Part shown: in pieces, positions 7,746 to 15,673 of the stretch
Layout: each line of letters begins with the position of its first letter
How positions within the stretch are numbered: the first letter of the stretch is position 1
Assembly: GCF_006542765.1 (NCBI RefSeq)
Contig: NZ_SKCD01000011.1
Location: forward strand, 434,001-498,000
Reading direction: 5' to 3'
DNA length: 64,000 bases
Source: Paenibacillus luteus
Lineage (GTDB): Bacteria; Bacillota; Bacilli; Paenibacillales; Paenibacillaceae
The notes under the pieces: generated by a model
The model's database searches: none
What the model saw: only the letters and a program-made list of their open reading frames with translations
Told to the model about the DNA's origin: nothing
Program-made: the position numbers and the translations under genes

Positions 7746-8758
7746 TAATTCGCTATGGCCACTTGTGCGGCGGTACGTCTATTAGACTCAGCTGTCAGCT
7801 TGCCCTCTCGCACAAGTACAGCTAGAAATGCTTTAGTTGCAGCCGGGTCAAACTGGGAACCACTGTACCTGGCCAGCTCCTCTGCTGCCGTATCCGCAGA
7901 CAGCTTTTGTCGGTAGGATCTATTCGTTGTCATGGCATCAAAGGCATCAGCAACTCCGATAATACGTGCGCCAAGCGGAATTTCCTCACCTTTCATACCG
8001 CGCGGGTAACCCTTGCCATCCGGTCGCTCATGATGAAAGCGGACCATATCTGCTACCCCAAGGTCCTTGAGCCTCTTCATATCTTTAACAATTTGATACC
8101 CCGCTTCGGAGTGCTGCTTCATAATATCATATTCTTCATCGGTCAACCGGCTCTCCTTGTGCAAAATGAGATCCGGTGTGCCGATTTTTCCGATATCGTG
8201 AATGAGCCCAGCCAAGTAAATAGAATCGACCTCGCGCGAAGGCAATCTCATTTCCTTTGCGATGCTCCTTGCGTACTCAGCAACGTTATTCGAATGATAA
8301 GAGGTATAATGATCGCGTGCATCAATCGTTTTGGCTAAAGAGAACATCGTGCTCATCAGCATATCTTCTTGGTTTGTCTTCTCATTAAAGTGCTGCTGTG
8401 AGACCCATACGATACGCTTTACGATTAGAATGAGCAGCGCATAAGCAGCTGTAACTGACAACAAAATGCCGCTAATCGGATTAAGCAAAACAATGGAGCT
8501 CAAAAGCAAAATTCCTGAGATTGCAAACTGCGGAATCGTGAGCTGAAGCATCGCCAAAAATACAATCGGAAAGGCATAAAGCATCAGGAGCAGTTCTGAT
8601 TCGAATACAAAATTTAAGCCAATTGCCGTAAATCCGCTCAGTAAAAACAAACTCCAGAACATTCGACCGTCCCGCTTATAGGAAACCGGACAAAACTCGG
8701 GCTCCTCTTTGCATCTTTTCCATTCATCCTTCATGCTTGTCTCTCCCATCCTGTTCAT
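7745..8758 (-). CDS. Membrane-anchored HD-GYP domain protein (putative c-di-GMP phosphodiesterase)
   Basis: A 337-residue protein. A cytoplasmic start (about 1-33) is followed by roughly four hydrophobic segments between 34 and 120, then an HD-GYP domain from about 130 on. The metal-binding HDIGK is at 187-191 and the diagnostic HHERPDGKGYP at 242-252, so the catalytic residues look complete. HD-GYP proteins hydrolyse cyclic di-GMP and related dinucleotides. The membrane part shows no recognised sensor domain. The likely start could also be the later Met at residue 4 or 9. It is a single gene; its promoter region is the 8759-9132 gap. Confidence 0.9.
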   Translation of the reverse strand: MNRMGETSMKDEWKRCKEEPEFCPVSYKRDGRMFWSLFLLSGFTAIGLNFVFESELLLMLYAFPIVFLAMLQLTIPQFAISGILLLSSIVLLNPISGILLSVTAAYALLILIVKRIVWVSQQHFNEKTNQEDMLMSTMFSLAKTIDARDHYTSYHSNNVAEYARSIAKEMRLPSREVDSIYLAGLIHDIGKIGTPDLILHKESRLTDEEYDIMKQHSEAGYQIVKDMKRLKDLGVADMVRFHHERPDGKGYPRGMKGEEIPLGARIIGVADAFDAMTTNRSYRQKLSADTAAEELARYSGSQFDPAATKAFLAVLVREGKLTAESNRRTAAQVAIAN

Positions 8759-9132
8759 CCAACATAAAACACATGTTCCGCCTATTTCTTTATTACCTCA
8801 GCCATTGATTAAACATTCATCATTTCCTTGATCCACATCAAAATGCTTGTCAATTTAAATGTTCATATGATTCTCCTGTTTTTAAGATGCTCAAGCTTAG
8901 TAAGCTTCTATATTATAACTTGTATAATAAAGGTTGTCCGCAATCATTTCAATGCGTGAATTGACAATGTATGTAAACCGTCTTTATTTTCGGCATTTCT
9001 CGCCAAATCTTCTTATAAATCTCGACGAATATTTGACATACTTTTTTACTAATATCCGTTATTCTTGATTTGTCCCTATGCAAGTGAATGATAAAGTATT
9101 CCAATTCGATTGGAAAAAGAAAGAGGAGATGG
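8759..9132. other. Intergenic region with no convincing gene
   Basis: This is AT-rich sequence between a leftward HD-GYP gene and a rightward small gene. It must hold both promoters. A short leftward frame at 8949-9146 has no ribosome site and an odd composition, so it was not accepted. A small AAGCTT-type inverted repeat lies near 8892-8906. No riboswitch or RNA gene was recognised. Confidence 0.6.
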
Positions 9133-9429
9133 ATGATGCTGATCAAGAAAAAAACGGATATTACAATGATTTTGGAAAGCTTTAGTGATTTGGCGCAATG
9201 GGATGCTGCTGGAAAGAAATTTTATCTTGTGTTTTCCGATCGCAAACGCGGAGGGCAGTGGACTTTGATGGGTTATGACGAGGACCGTTACAGTGTACAC
9301 GGATTAGGAGAAGATTACAGGGATGAAGCTGAACTCTTTTTCGAGGAACCAAGCCAAGTTCACTCTTTTTTATGGGAAAATCGCGCTGCCTTCAACGCAG
9401 CTTTAAAGCCTGCTGCCATGTGCAGTTAG
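9133..9429 (+). CDS. Small hypothetical protein
   Basis: A 98-residue cytoplasmic-looking protein without recognised domains. It starts MMLIKKKTDITMILESF, contains GGQWTLMGYDEDRYSVHG, and ends in an acidic then Ala-rich helix with a single Cys near the end. GAGGAG at 9123-9128 supports the ATG at 9133 or 9136; an upstream in-frame ATG at 9088 has no ribosome site and was rejected. It stands alone and is closed by a clear terminator 45 bases downstream. The function is unknown. Confidence 0.7.
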   Translation: MMLIKKKTDITMILESFSDLAQWDAAGKKFYLVFSDRKRGGQWTLMGYDEDRYSVHGLGEDYRDEAELFFEEPSQVHSFLWENRAAFNAALKPAAMCS

Positions 9430-9473
9430 ATCCACATTTTGACTTACTTCACTTATGCAATACAATTCCCTAA

Positions 9474-9506
9474 ACAAAAAAACACATGGCACATGTGTTT
9501 TTTTGT
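9474..9506. terminator. Terminator between convergent genes
   Basis: A perfect stem of about 15 bp (9474-9488 with 9492-9506) has A7/T7 tracts inside the arms and a three-base loop. It is placed to stop transcription from both the small rightward gene and the leftward gene at 9540. Confidence 0.85.
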
Positions 9507-9539
9507 TGCTATTATTATGTCCAAATTAATTCCCTAGAT

Positions 9540-10448
9540 CTAGGAAGCCGTTCCCTTATGGCTTAGTTTCTGCTGAAGCATTACCGCTAAGTCCTCTGCT
9601 TTATCCCAAACGAATGGACGAATCGGATGAGATTTTACGAGCACCACATCGACTGAACTCCGTTTGATTGTCCAGGTCACCGGAATATTTTGGCTTAGCG
9701 CATAACCTGCCGCAAAATAGACCTCTGGGGAATGGTTGGTTAAATCAGCAATAACAAGCTTGCTCTCTAATATTTGCTCTAAGGTGTGATTTTCTCGTCT
9801 CTCTGTTTCGGTTTGCTGAAACAACCTTGGCGAATAGCCGCATTGCTCCATTTTCGGAAAGACTTGCTGAGTCCATTCACTTCGCAACTCCTCATCCTCA
9901 GCAAGCAGAATAAAACAATCCTTAGTCTTCCCGCCATCCGAGCTAGCGGCAGCCACGTCCCACCCTTTCTCCGTAAGCTTAAAAGTCATGCCTTCTCTTA
10001 TAATCAGTTGGCTCTCTCGCAGCTTCTCAATAATATACACAAGCTCTTGCATATTAGGCGAATAAGTCAGGTTATAATTTTGAGTCAAAGGATGAATGAC
10101 TACAGCTTCCCCTGGTCCTTCGGATTTTTTGTACAAATACTGCAGTAAGCGCACTTCCTTTTGCTCAATAGTTACAGGAATACTGACTAAGTTCTCAATC
10201 TCCGCCATGTCCTCTGCAGCTAATGTAATGCGTTCTCCTGATTCGGAACGCTCGCGCAGGTAAGCCGAAACAATCGGAAATCTTTTACTCTTTATTAGGT
10301 AAGAAGATGAATTTATCGTATCATAGCTTGCGCTTTGCAATCGATATGAGCCTTGAGGCGAGCAAAGACAGTTTACATAAACCTCATAACCGTTGTTTTC
10401 TTCCATAGTGACAAACTCCGAGCAGAACAAACATCTTTTTTTCCCCAT
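9540..10448 (-). CDS. Zinc-finger protein with C-terminal NDT/TIR-like Rossmann domain
   Basis: A 302-residue protein. The N-terminus has paired cysteines (CLFC at 6-9, then CLC near 27-29) suggesting a treble-clef or ribbon zinc site. A middle region of about 75-170 looks like a winged-helix-type linker. The C-terminal 120 residues have the pattern of nucleoside 2-deoxyribosyltransferase-like/TIR-like domains: a strand DCFILLAE, later KLVIADLTNHSPEVYFAAGYA, then a strand-helix ending. In enzymes of this superfamily VYFAAGYA usually reads V(Y/F)YELG(Y/F)A with a catalytic Glu; here that position is Ala, so it may be a binding domain rather than an enzyme. A sensory or defence role is conceivable but unproven. 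Confidence 0.65.
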   Translation of the reverse strand: MGKKRCLFCSEFVTMEENNGYEVYVNCLCSPQGSYRLQSASYDTINSSSYLIKSKRFPIVSAYLRERSESGERITLAAEDMAEIENLVSIPVTIEQKEVRLLQYLYKKSEGPGEAVVIHPLTQNYNLTYSPNMQELVYIIEKLRESQLIIREGMTFKLTEKGWDVAAASSDGGKTKDCFILLAEDEELRSEWTQQVFPKMEQCGYSPRLFQQTETERRENHTLEQILESKLVIADLTNHSPEVYFAAGYALSQNIPVTWTIKRSSVDVVLVKSHPIRPFVWDKAEDLAVMLQQKLSHKGTAS

Positions 10449-10522
10449 TTCGCTTCTCCCCCTATATGTTTATCATTCGCATATCTTAACGAATATTAGG
10501 GGGAAGATGTCATTAAGATTCT

Positions 10523-10759
10523 TTAATAAGGGGTGGTATTATTTTCCTTACCCGTTCCTCGGCCAGTCTTTGAGTGTGTTCCGGCATCAGCGCCAACAAT
10601 GGTTCGGTATACGATTTCGGTTTCTAGATCCTGTTCCCGAAGATCATCATAGAGGGCGCTCAGAGGTGGTGGAATCTTCTCACACCTACCTCTTTCCCAG
10701 CTTTCCCATTCGGAAAAATCGCTGGCAACATGAGATTTATTTTTTTTGTCGCTGGCCAC
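10523..10759 (-). CDS. Possible small hypothetical protein, translationally coupled
   Basis: An open frame of about 78 residues starting at GTG 10759, overlapping the 3' end of the upstream small membrane-protein gene by about 23 bases in another frame. The translation is rich in charged and aromatic residues (FSEWESWERGRCEKIPPPL, then DDLREQDLETEIVYRTIVG) and looks like a real soluble protein. A peptide HVASD occurs twice near the start, from a short imperfect direct repeat. The ribosome site is weak (AAAAGATA), so translation may depend on coupling. It is placed between the membrane-protein gene and the zinc-finger gene, all leftward. The family was not recognised; existence is probable but not certain. 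Confidence 0.45.
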   Translation of the reverse strand: MASDKKNKSHVASDFSEWESWERGRCEKIPPPLSALYDDLREQDLETEIVYRTIVGADAGTHSKTGRGTGKENNTTPY

Positions 10760-10949
10760 GTGGATATCTTTTGGCCTGTAAATCCACAATAATAAGCAGA
10801 AGGATGGATGTTGCCAGCATGACCGTTCCCGATTGCCATGATTCTGTCATACCCAGCACTAAAATCGAAAACAAAATGGCAGGAATGATAAACAACAACG
10901 TGAATAACACTGCTAGAAGCTTGATTACAGCTCTCCCTATTGCATTCAT
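10737..10949 (-). CDS. Small two-helix membrane protein
   Basis: A 70-residue protein beginning MNAIGRAVIKLLAVL. It has two hydrophobic segments (about 8-31 and 38-58) and a basic tail ending QRQKK, which predicts a small inner-membrane hairpin with cytoplasmic C-terminus. AAAGGAG lies about seven bases before the ATG at 10949; an upstream in-frame start at 10976 lacks such a site. It is the first of a short leftward set with the overlapping 10523-10759 frame. Function is unknown. Confidence 0.7.
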   Translation of the reverse strand: MNAIGRAVIKLLAVLFTLLFIIPAILFSILVLGMTESWQSGTVMLATSILLLIIVDLQAKRYPRGQRQKK

Positions 10950-11020
10950 GGTGTGCTCCTTTTGAAAAAAAATCACCTCTATGAATGATATGCAGCTACA
11001 GGTTATCCCTATTTATTTCA

Positions 11021-11635
11021 TTACCATTCCGCGCACCAAGCCGATTCATACCCCTTATTGATAGAATGCTGCGGGACGGCTTGCACCCTTGGTTCCTTAA
11101 AGGCATCATCTGTTCCCATAAAGTTGGCAAAATGCTTGCTCTCCTGCCTACGAATACGACGGGCTTCTTTGCGCTCAGGCGCAGTCTGGAACAGCAGTCG
11201 CTCCTCTGCCGATTCCGCAATAACACTTGGAACAACCGCCGGTTTGTCATCCTCGCCTAAGGCTACGAAGGTTAAAAATGAGGTGGCGCATACTTTGCGG
11301 CCGCCAGTCAGCAAATCTTCGGTCACGACTCGAACGAAAACCTCCATTGAGGTTTTGTGCGACCAGGTAACGAAAGCCGATAAACTGACCGCATCCCCTT
11401 TTCTGACTGGATGGAGAAAATCTACCGAGTCGGTTGAAGCTGTTACGACAGGACGACGAGCGTGCTTGGTTGCAGCAATCGTTGCTACATCATCAATATA
11501 TGCCATGAGCTTGCCCCCGAAAATGGTTCCATGATGGTTCGTATCGGGAGGCAGCACTATCGATTCTTTTATTGTCAGTGAAGCAGAAGCGGGTCTTGAG
11601 TCAAGCGGTATATTAAGTTTTTCCATCATAATCAT
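11021..11635 (-). CDS. Acyl-CoA thioesterase, hotdog fold (YkhA-like)
   Basis: A 204-residue cytoplasmic protein. The hotdog domain spans about residues 20-130: LPPDTNHHGTIFGGKLMAYIDDVATIAATKHAR carries the usual N..GxxFGG and the catalytic Asp on the central helix (written here in part as in the family), followed by TASTDSVDFLHPVRKGD. The family hydrolyses medium- to long-chain acyl-CoA to free acid and CoA. The C-terminal 60 residues form a charged tail with ERKEARRIRRQ. AAGGTG lies four bases before the first ATG. It is divergent from the LysR gene at 11799, a common arrangement for a regulator and its target. Confidence 0.88.
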   Translation of the reverse strand: MIMMEKLNIPLDSRPASASLTIKESIVLPPDTNHHGTIFGGKLMAYIDDVATIAATKHARRPVVTASTDSVDFLHPVRKGDAVSLSAFVTWSHKTSMEVFVRVVTEDLLTGGRKVCATSFLTFVALGEDDKPAVVPSVIAESAEERLLFQTAPERKEARRIRRQESKHFANFMGTDDAFKEPRVQAVPQHSINKGYESAWCAEW

Positions 11636-11798
11636 GGTACACCTTATTTCTATTTAATTTCTGGACACCGATAAGTTTACACCCGCTCGACATATAGGTA
11701 AAATACATATATCGCATAGTTTTCATTCCTTTTCACTATACATGACATGGCAACACTAGCAGTACGACCTGCTGGCATGCTTAGAAGGAGCCTGTCTG

Positions 11799-12698
11799 AT
11801 GGACCTTAAACATTTGAATTATTTTGTTGCCGTAGCTGAAGCAGGCAGCTTCACCCAGGCAGCCCGGACGCTTCACATCACACAGCCCTCCCTCTCCAAA
11901 ATGGTTCGCATGCTGGAGGAGGATCTAGGTGTGCAGCTCATTGACCGGTCGTCGAAGCAGATTGAACTAACCGATGCCGGCGTAACCATCCTTCGTTCAG
12001 CGAAACATATCATCCAGTCGTTTGACCATATGTCGAGTGAACTGGAGGAGGTCGTGTCTTTAAAGAAAGGAACGCTTCGGCTCGGTATCCCTCCGATGGT
12101 CGGCAGCTATTTCTTGCCAACGATCATCGAGAAATTTTTAACCCATTATCCACAAATCAAGTTACAGGTCATTGAACAGGGCGGCAAAAGAATGGAGCAG
12201 GACTTGCTTCAGGGCGAGCTGGATTTCAGCATGGTTATCCTTCCAGTCAAGGATATGGAGCGGTACCATATTCTCCCTTGCATTCATGAAAACTTGCATC
12301 TTGTCGTTCATGCTAATCATGAGCTTGCGTCTAGTTCATTCATTCAAATGCATCAGCTTCAGCACGAGCGCTTCATCATGTTCCGGAACGACTTTACCAT
12401 TCACCACTTGATCAAGGAGCGATGCGAAGCTGCAGGATTTGAACCAAAAATCGTCTTTGAAAGCTCGCAGTGGGACTTTATGACAGAGATGGTCGCTGCC
12501 AAATACGGGATCACGCTTCTGCCTGAAGGCATTTGCGGGCAGCTTGACCCGCTGCGCTGCGCTTCCATTCCCATCGTTCAGCCTGCTATCCCATGGCAGC
12601 TGTCGATGATTTGGCGTAAAGATAAATATTTATCCTTCGCCTCCCGCGAATGGATTCGGTTTTCCGAAAGCGAGCTAGCCATCATCCATAAGTCGTAA
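11799..12698 (+). CDS. LysR-family transcriptional regulator (CidR/CynR-like)
   Basis: A 299-residue regulator. The helix-turn-helix is at residues 1-60 (FTQAARTLHITQPSLSKMVRMLEEDLGVQLIDRS) and a periplasmic-binding-protein-like effector domain spans about 90-295. It most resembles the CidR/AlsR-type group in Bacillales, which responds to small acids such as acetate, but the effector cannot be read from sequence. AGAAGGAG lies seven bases upstream of the ATG. It is divergent from the acyl-CoA thioesterase gene with 163 bases between, so autoregulation plus control of that gene is likely. The following 225 bases to 12923 hold no convincing gene. Confidence 0.9.
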   Translation: MDLKHLNYFVAVAEAGSFTQAARTLHITQPSLSKMVRMLEEDLGVQLIDRSSKQIELTDAGVTILRSAKHIIQSFDHMSSELEEVVSLKKGTLRLGIPPMVGSYFLPTIIEKFLTHYPQIKLQVIEQGGKRMEQDLLQGELDFSMVILPVKDMERYHILPCIHENLHLVVHANHELASSSFIQMHQLQHERFIMFRNDFTIHHLIKERCEAAGFEPKIVFESSQWDFMTEMVAAKYGITLLPEGICGQLDPLRCASIPIVQPAIPWQLSMIWRKDKYLSFASREWIRFSESELAIIHKS

Positions 12699-12923
12699 AC
12701 ATTGGTAATAAATTCCATTCACATTTGAAATAGGGTTTAAATGTTGAAAGCTACGAGAACGTAGAGGATAAAGTGGCTTAACTGGGGGCAAAGCGAAATG
12801 ACTCATAAGTGGAGTTCTTTGGACAGAATGGGTGGAACCTCCAAATCGATTCCATGCTTGCGAGGGATTCAGGAGCAGCCGGTTGGAGAGGCGCTCCTGT
12901 GCAGCTTCAAAAGAGAAATAAAG

Positions 12924-14192
12924 TTAGCGCCTAATGATTCGCTTGTCTTCCGCAGCCTTAAGCCAGCTGGGGAATTCATGCAAAAGCTGATCATACAGCA
13001 TTTCATCTGAGGTTGCGGCAATATCGTCCAAATGGAAGAAGTTCGCGTTGTCAACGATTCTCCCTTCCATCGTATCCAGCTGCTTTAGCACTTCAAAGTC
13101 AGAATGCCCAATACCCACGAACTGCCAAAAGATCGGCTGAACCGCAGCTGCCGTAATGACCTTCTTTATTGGTTTTACAACCCCGCCATCATTAATAAAA
13201 ATAATAAATACGGGAACGCCGCTATCTTCTTCAACGGTATATTTGCGGATGACATCTTCCATGACCGGAGGTTCATTGTTGCGGCCAAACTTATGAATCG
13301 CTGCATTGTTTAAAATTTGATTTTGTACATAATCTTTAAAATCCCGCTCCGTCACGGACGGCAATCTGCTAAAATGTGTATCGTATACCCATACGTCCAA
13401 AGCCCCGTTATCATCAAATTTAGAGGCTACAGCCAATATTCGCTCTACAACTTCCTGAACCGTGCCATTTTTGTACAAGGTTTGCATAGACCCCGTAATA
13501 TCCAGCACGATTCCGACTCTGGCTTCGACATGGGTTAGTTTTTTCTTCTCCAAGGTGATTTGAACGATCTTCTTGCGCAAATCGATAGGCGTTAGAGCCG
13601 TCTCTTCTGCCCATTCAACCGCTGCTGCCGCCTCAACTTCATGGGCCTCAATCTCGAGCCCAAAGCTTGTGCACAATGCTTCTAGGCCCCCATAAAATCC
13701 ACTGCCGATGGCATTGAATTTCCATTCTCCGTTATGCCTATACAATTCACCCACAACAACCGCTGTTTCCTTCGTGAATTCGGAGCCGTACTCGTAACGA
13801 AACAATTCTTCTCCCGTTCTTGCATCAAGAAGCCTTATATACATGCCGGATACGTCCTGCATAAAGTGACTTCGGCGTTCTCCTTCATGAATCGTCACGG
13901 TAAACGCAATTTTTGACGTGTTATCCTGCAGACGATTCAATGCGATCGTTACGGACTCCTTGTCTGCTGGATACGGAGCAACTGCATGTGACACAGAACC
14001 ATCGCGGGCTACCGGATTACCGTAAAAAATAAAATCCTCATCTTCTTCGCAGCGGCTTAGATCCGAAAGCAGAAATGCTGCAGCGTCAATACTCATGGAT
14101 GAATGATCAACCGACCAACCAAACTGCAAGCTAATGGATGTCAGCTCGCGGCCTTTGGTTACGTCTGCTTTCTGGCCTCTTAATAGCAGCAT
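12924..14192 (-). CDS. TerD-vWA fusion protein (tellurium/stress type)
   Basis: A 422-residue protein. Residues 1-190 form a TerD domain: MLLLRGQKADVTKG, then SMSIDAAAFLLSD, RDGSVSH and AIGSGFYGGLEALC; this fold binds calcium. Residues 205-400 form a von Willebrand A domain with a MIDAS-like DITGSM near residue 240 and VFIIFINDGG later. It resembles TerY/TerD-type stress proteins found with tellurite and phage-resistance loci, but the usual terZABCDEF neighbours are absent here, so this is a solitary fusion. No signal peptide is present. GGAG lies about ten bases before the ATG. The role is probably envelope or metal stress; this is inference. Confidence 0.85.
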   Translation of the reverse strand: MLLLRGQKADVTKGRELTSISLQFGWSVDHSSMSIDAAAFLLSDLSRCEEDEDFIFYGNPVARDGSVSHAVAPYPADKESVTIALNRLQDNTSKIAFTVTIHEGERRSHFMQDVSGMYIRLLDARTGEELFRYEYGSEFTKETAVVVGELYRHNGEWKFNAIGSGFYGGLEALCTSFGLEIEAHEVEAAAAVEWAEETALTPIDLRKKIVQITLEKKKLTHVEARVGIVLDITGSMQTLYKNGTVQEVVERILAVASKFDDNGALDVWVYDTHFSRLPSVTERDFKDYVQNQILNNAAIHKFGRNNEPPVMEDVIRKYTVEEDSGVPVFIIFINDGGVVKPIKKVITAAAVQPIFWQFVGIGHSDFEVLKQLDTMEGRIVDNANFFHLDDIAATSDEMLYDQLLHEFPSWLKAAEDKRIIRR

Positions 14193-14307
14193 AAATTCAA
14201 CTCCAATTCTTTATCAACTGTTCAATTCTAGAGTGCTTCAATCCAACCCTGTATGAATTAGGAAACGTATCTATTATTATACCTAATCTTCAAATAGTAA
14301 GAAATGG

Positions 14308-14590
14308 CTATACCAAAGACGCAAACATCCGGGCAAGCCATGGGGCTGATATCAGCGTAACGAAGGCCGTCAACATCATCGCAATTAAACGTTGCCCCGC
14401 TAACTGTGCCCAACATTCCATGCTGCTGGCCATGGTTTGGGAACGTTCCAGATACCTTTCATTAGCGTTCAGAGAGTAGACTGCCTTCAACCGGAAACGA
14501 TTTACGATCAAAGCAGGGCGGCTTGTATAGAAAACAAGTAAGTATTAGACTGACACCAACTATAAAAACAGCGGCAGCCGTGGACTTCAT
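14308..14590 (-). pseudogene. Small membrane protein gene broken by a one-base frameshift
   Basis: Reading left from ATG 14590, with GAGGTG just upstream, a membrane helix is encoded (MKSTAAAVFIVGVSLILTC). The frame then runs into a stop after 42 codons. From about 14530 the adjacent frame continues with a plausible cytoplasmic part and a second helix (LIAMMLTAFVTLISAPWLA) to TAG at 14308. The distance from ATG to the last stop is one base more than a multiple of three, so one inserted base near 14520-14535 explains it. The intact product would be about 93 residues. Family not recognised; sequencing error is the main alternative. Confidence 0.6.
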
Positions 14591-14713
14591 ATTGCACCTC
14601 TTCTTTATGCAGTCTGTTTTAGATTAGTCTAAATTTAGTTCGAGCCTTAGACTTTATATTCTTCTGACTGCTTGAATAATCAAGCCATCCTGCTTTCGCT
14701 GGTCCTGTAAGCC

Positions 14714-15673
14714 CTATATGACCAAATGCCCTTTATTTTCCGCAAGGCCAATCGTTGCCTCCACACCGGAATTGAATTCCAGAAAATCGCTCTCCACTCC
14801 ATCGCTGAATATAACCCCGTTTTCCGGCATTTGCGACGTAATCCGAAGCGGTCTCCGTTCCTCGATCTTCCCAAACACCAATTCAGCATCCGTTGTTTGG
14901 CTCGGAAATGGTTCTCTGACTGTAAAATAAAGATATGGGGAATTCCAATGAAAACCCTCCTCCGAACTATTTATCGCCTCAGGTGATAACGTAAAGTTCT
15001 GATTGGTTGTGCTCCTTATAATCCCCTTTGCCCCGGCAAGAACGCTTTTGAACCAGCCTGTGGAGCCGAGCCCCGTTGATACGATAATGCCACTGGAAGA
15101 TTGCTGCTCCATTCTACCGCTGAGCTCAAGCTGATAACGGGCGGATACGTGGGTTTTTCGGCCAACGAACAAATCATTTACGCCATATAAGCACTGGCCG
15201 TCATTCAGCTCTGCCTTGGCAAGCGTCACTTCCTTGATCGGCCTGCGCCTGCGGATGACATCGGGTACGATCATTTTTAAATCTTTAACCGTAAAGGGCA
15301 GCAGCACTCCGTCCCACCGCAACGGGTCCGGATTAACGCCAATTAACGGCTGCTCTCTTAAATATTTTAGCGTGTTCGCTACAAGTCCGTCTTGCCCGAT
15401 CACAACGACCATATCCTGCTTGCCAAATATAAAATTGGGAACATGCTCCCGGTCCAGAACCTGTACCCGACCGTAAGCGTTCAGCTCAGCAGCGGCATAG
15501 GCAACTGCTTTACTGTATCGTTCGTCCTCCTCTACATAATCGCGAAAATCGGCACCAAGTCGTTCAATATAGAACTGCGCCTGCTGGATTGTATTATAAC
15601 GAACAACGAGCTCCTCAAGCCTGGTTTTGCGCTTGATTAGTATCACTTTCTGGTGAAGAGCGCCATCATTCAT
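14714..15673 (-). CDS. NAD kinase-like protein with altered GGDG motif
   Basis: A 319-residue protein of the NAD kinase/diacylglycerol kinase fold. The normal GGDGT loop is replaced by GQDGLVANT at 93-101, followed by IGVNPDP in place of the usual GINxGxLGF. Later family motifs are present: NDLFVGRKTHVSARYQL (near 165-182) and the SGIIVSTGLGSTGW turn (near 195-208). Loss of the first motif Gly leaves phosphoryl-transfer activity in doubt. The gene overlaps the upstream SPFH gene by four bases (ATGA), so the two are translated together; a link between a membrane scaffold and a nucleotide-binding protein is suggested. It is not the housekeeping NAD kinase by sequence. Confidence 0.78.
   Translation of the reverse strand: MNDGALHQKVILIKRKTRLEELVVRYNTIQQAQFYIERLGADFRDYVEEDERYSKAVAYAAAELNAYGRVQVLDREHVPNFIFGKQDMVVVIGQDGLVANTLKYLREQPLIGVNPDPLRWDGVLLPFTVKDLKMIVPDVIRRRRPIKEVTLAKAELNDGQCLYGVNDLFVGRKTHVSARYQLELSGRMEQQSSSGIIVSTGLGSTGWFKSVLAGAKGIIRSTTNQNFTLSPEAINSSEEGFHWNSPYLYFTVREPFPSQTTDAELVFGKIEERRPLRITSQMPENGVIFSDGVESDFLEFNSGVEATIGLAENKGHLVI

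Noticed and set aside
8949..9146. Leftward 65-codon frame in the 8759-9132 gap
   Set aside because: No ribosome site, basic and hydrophobic composition typical of AT-rich non-coding sequence, and it overlaps the start of the next gene.
10393..10965. Rightward open frame of 190 codons
   Set aside because: It runs antisense over three leftward genes, has no ribosome site and its composition is that of a shadow frame.
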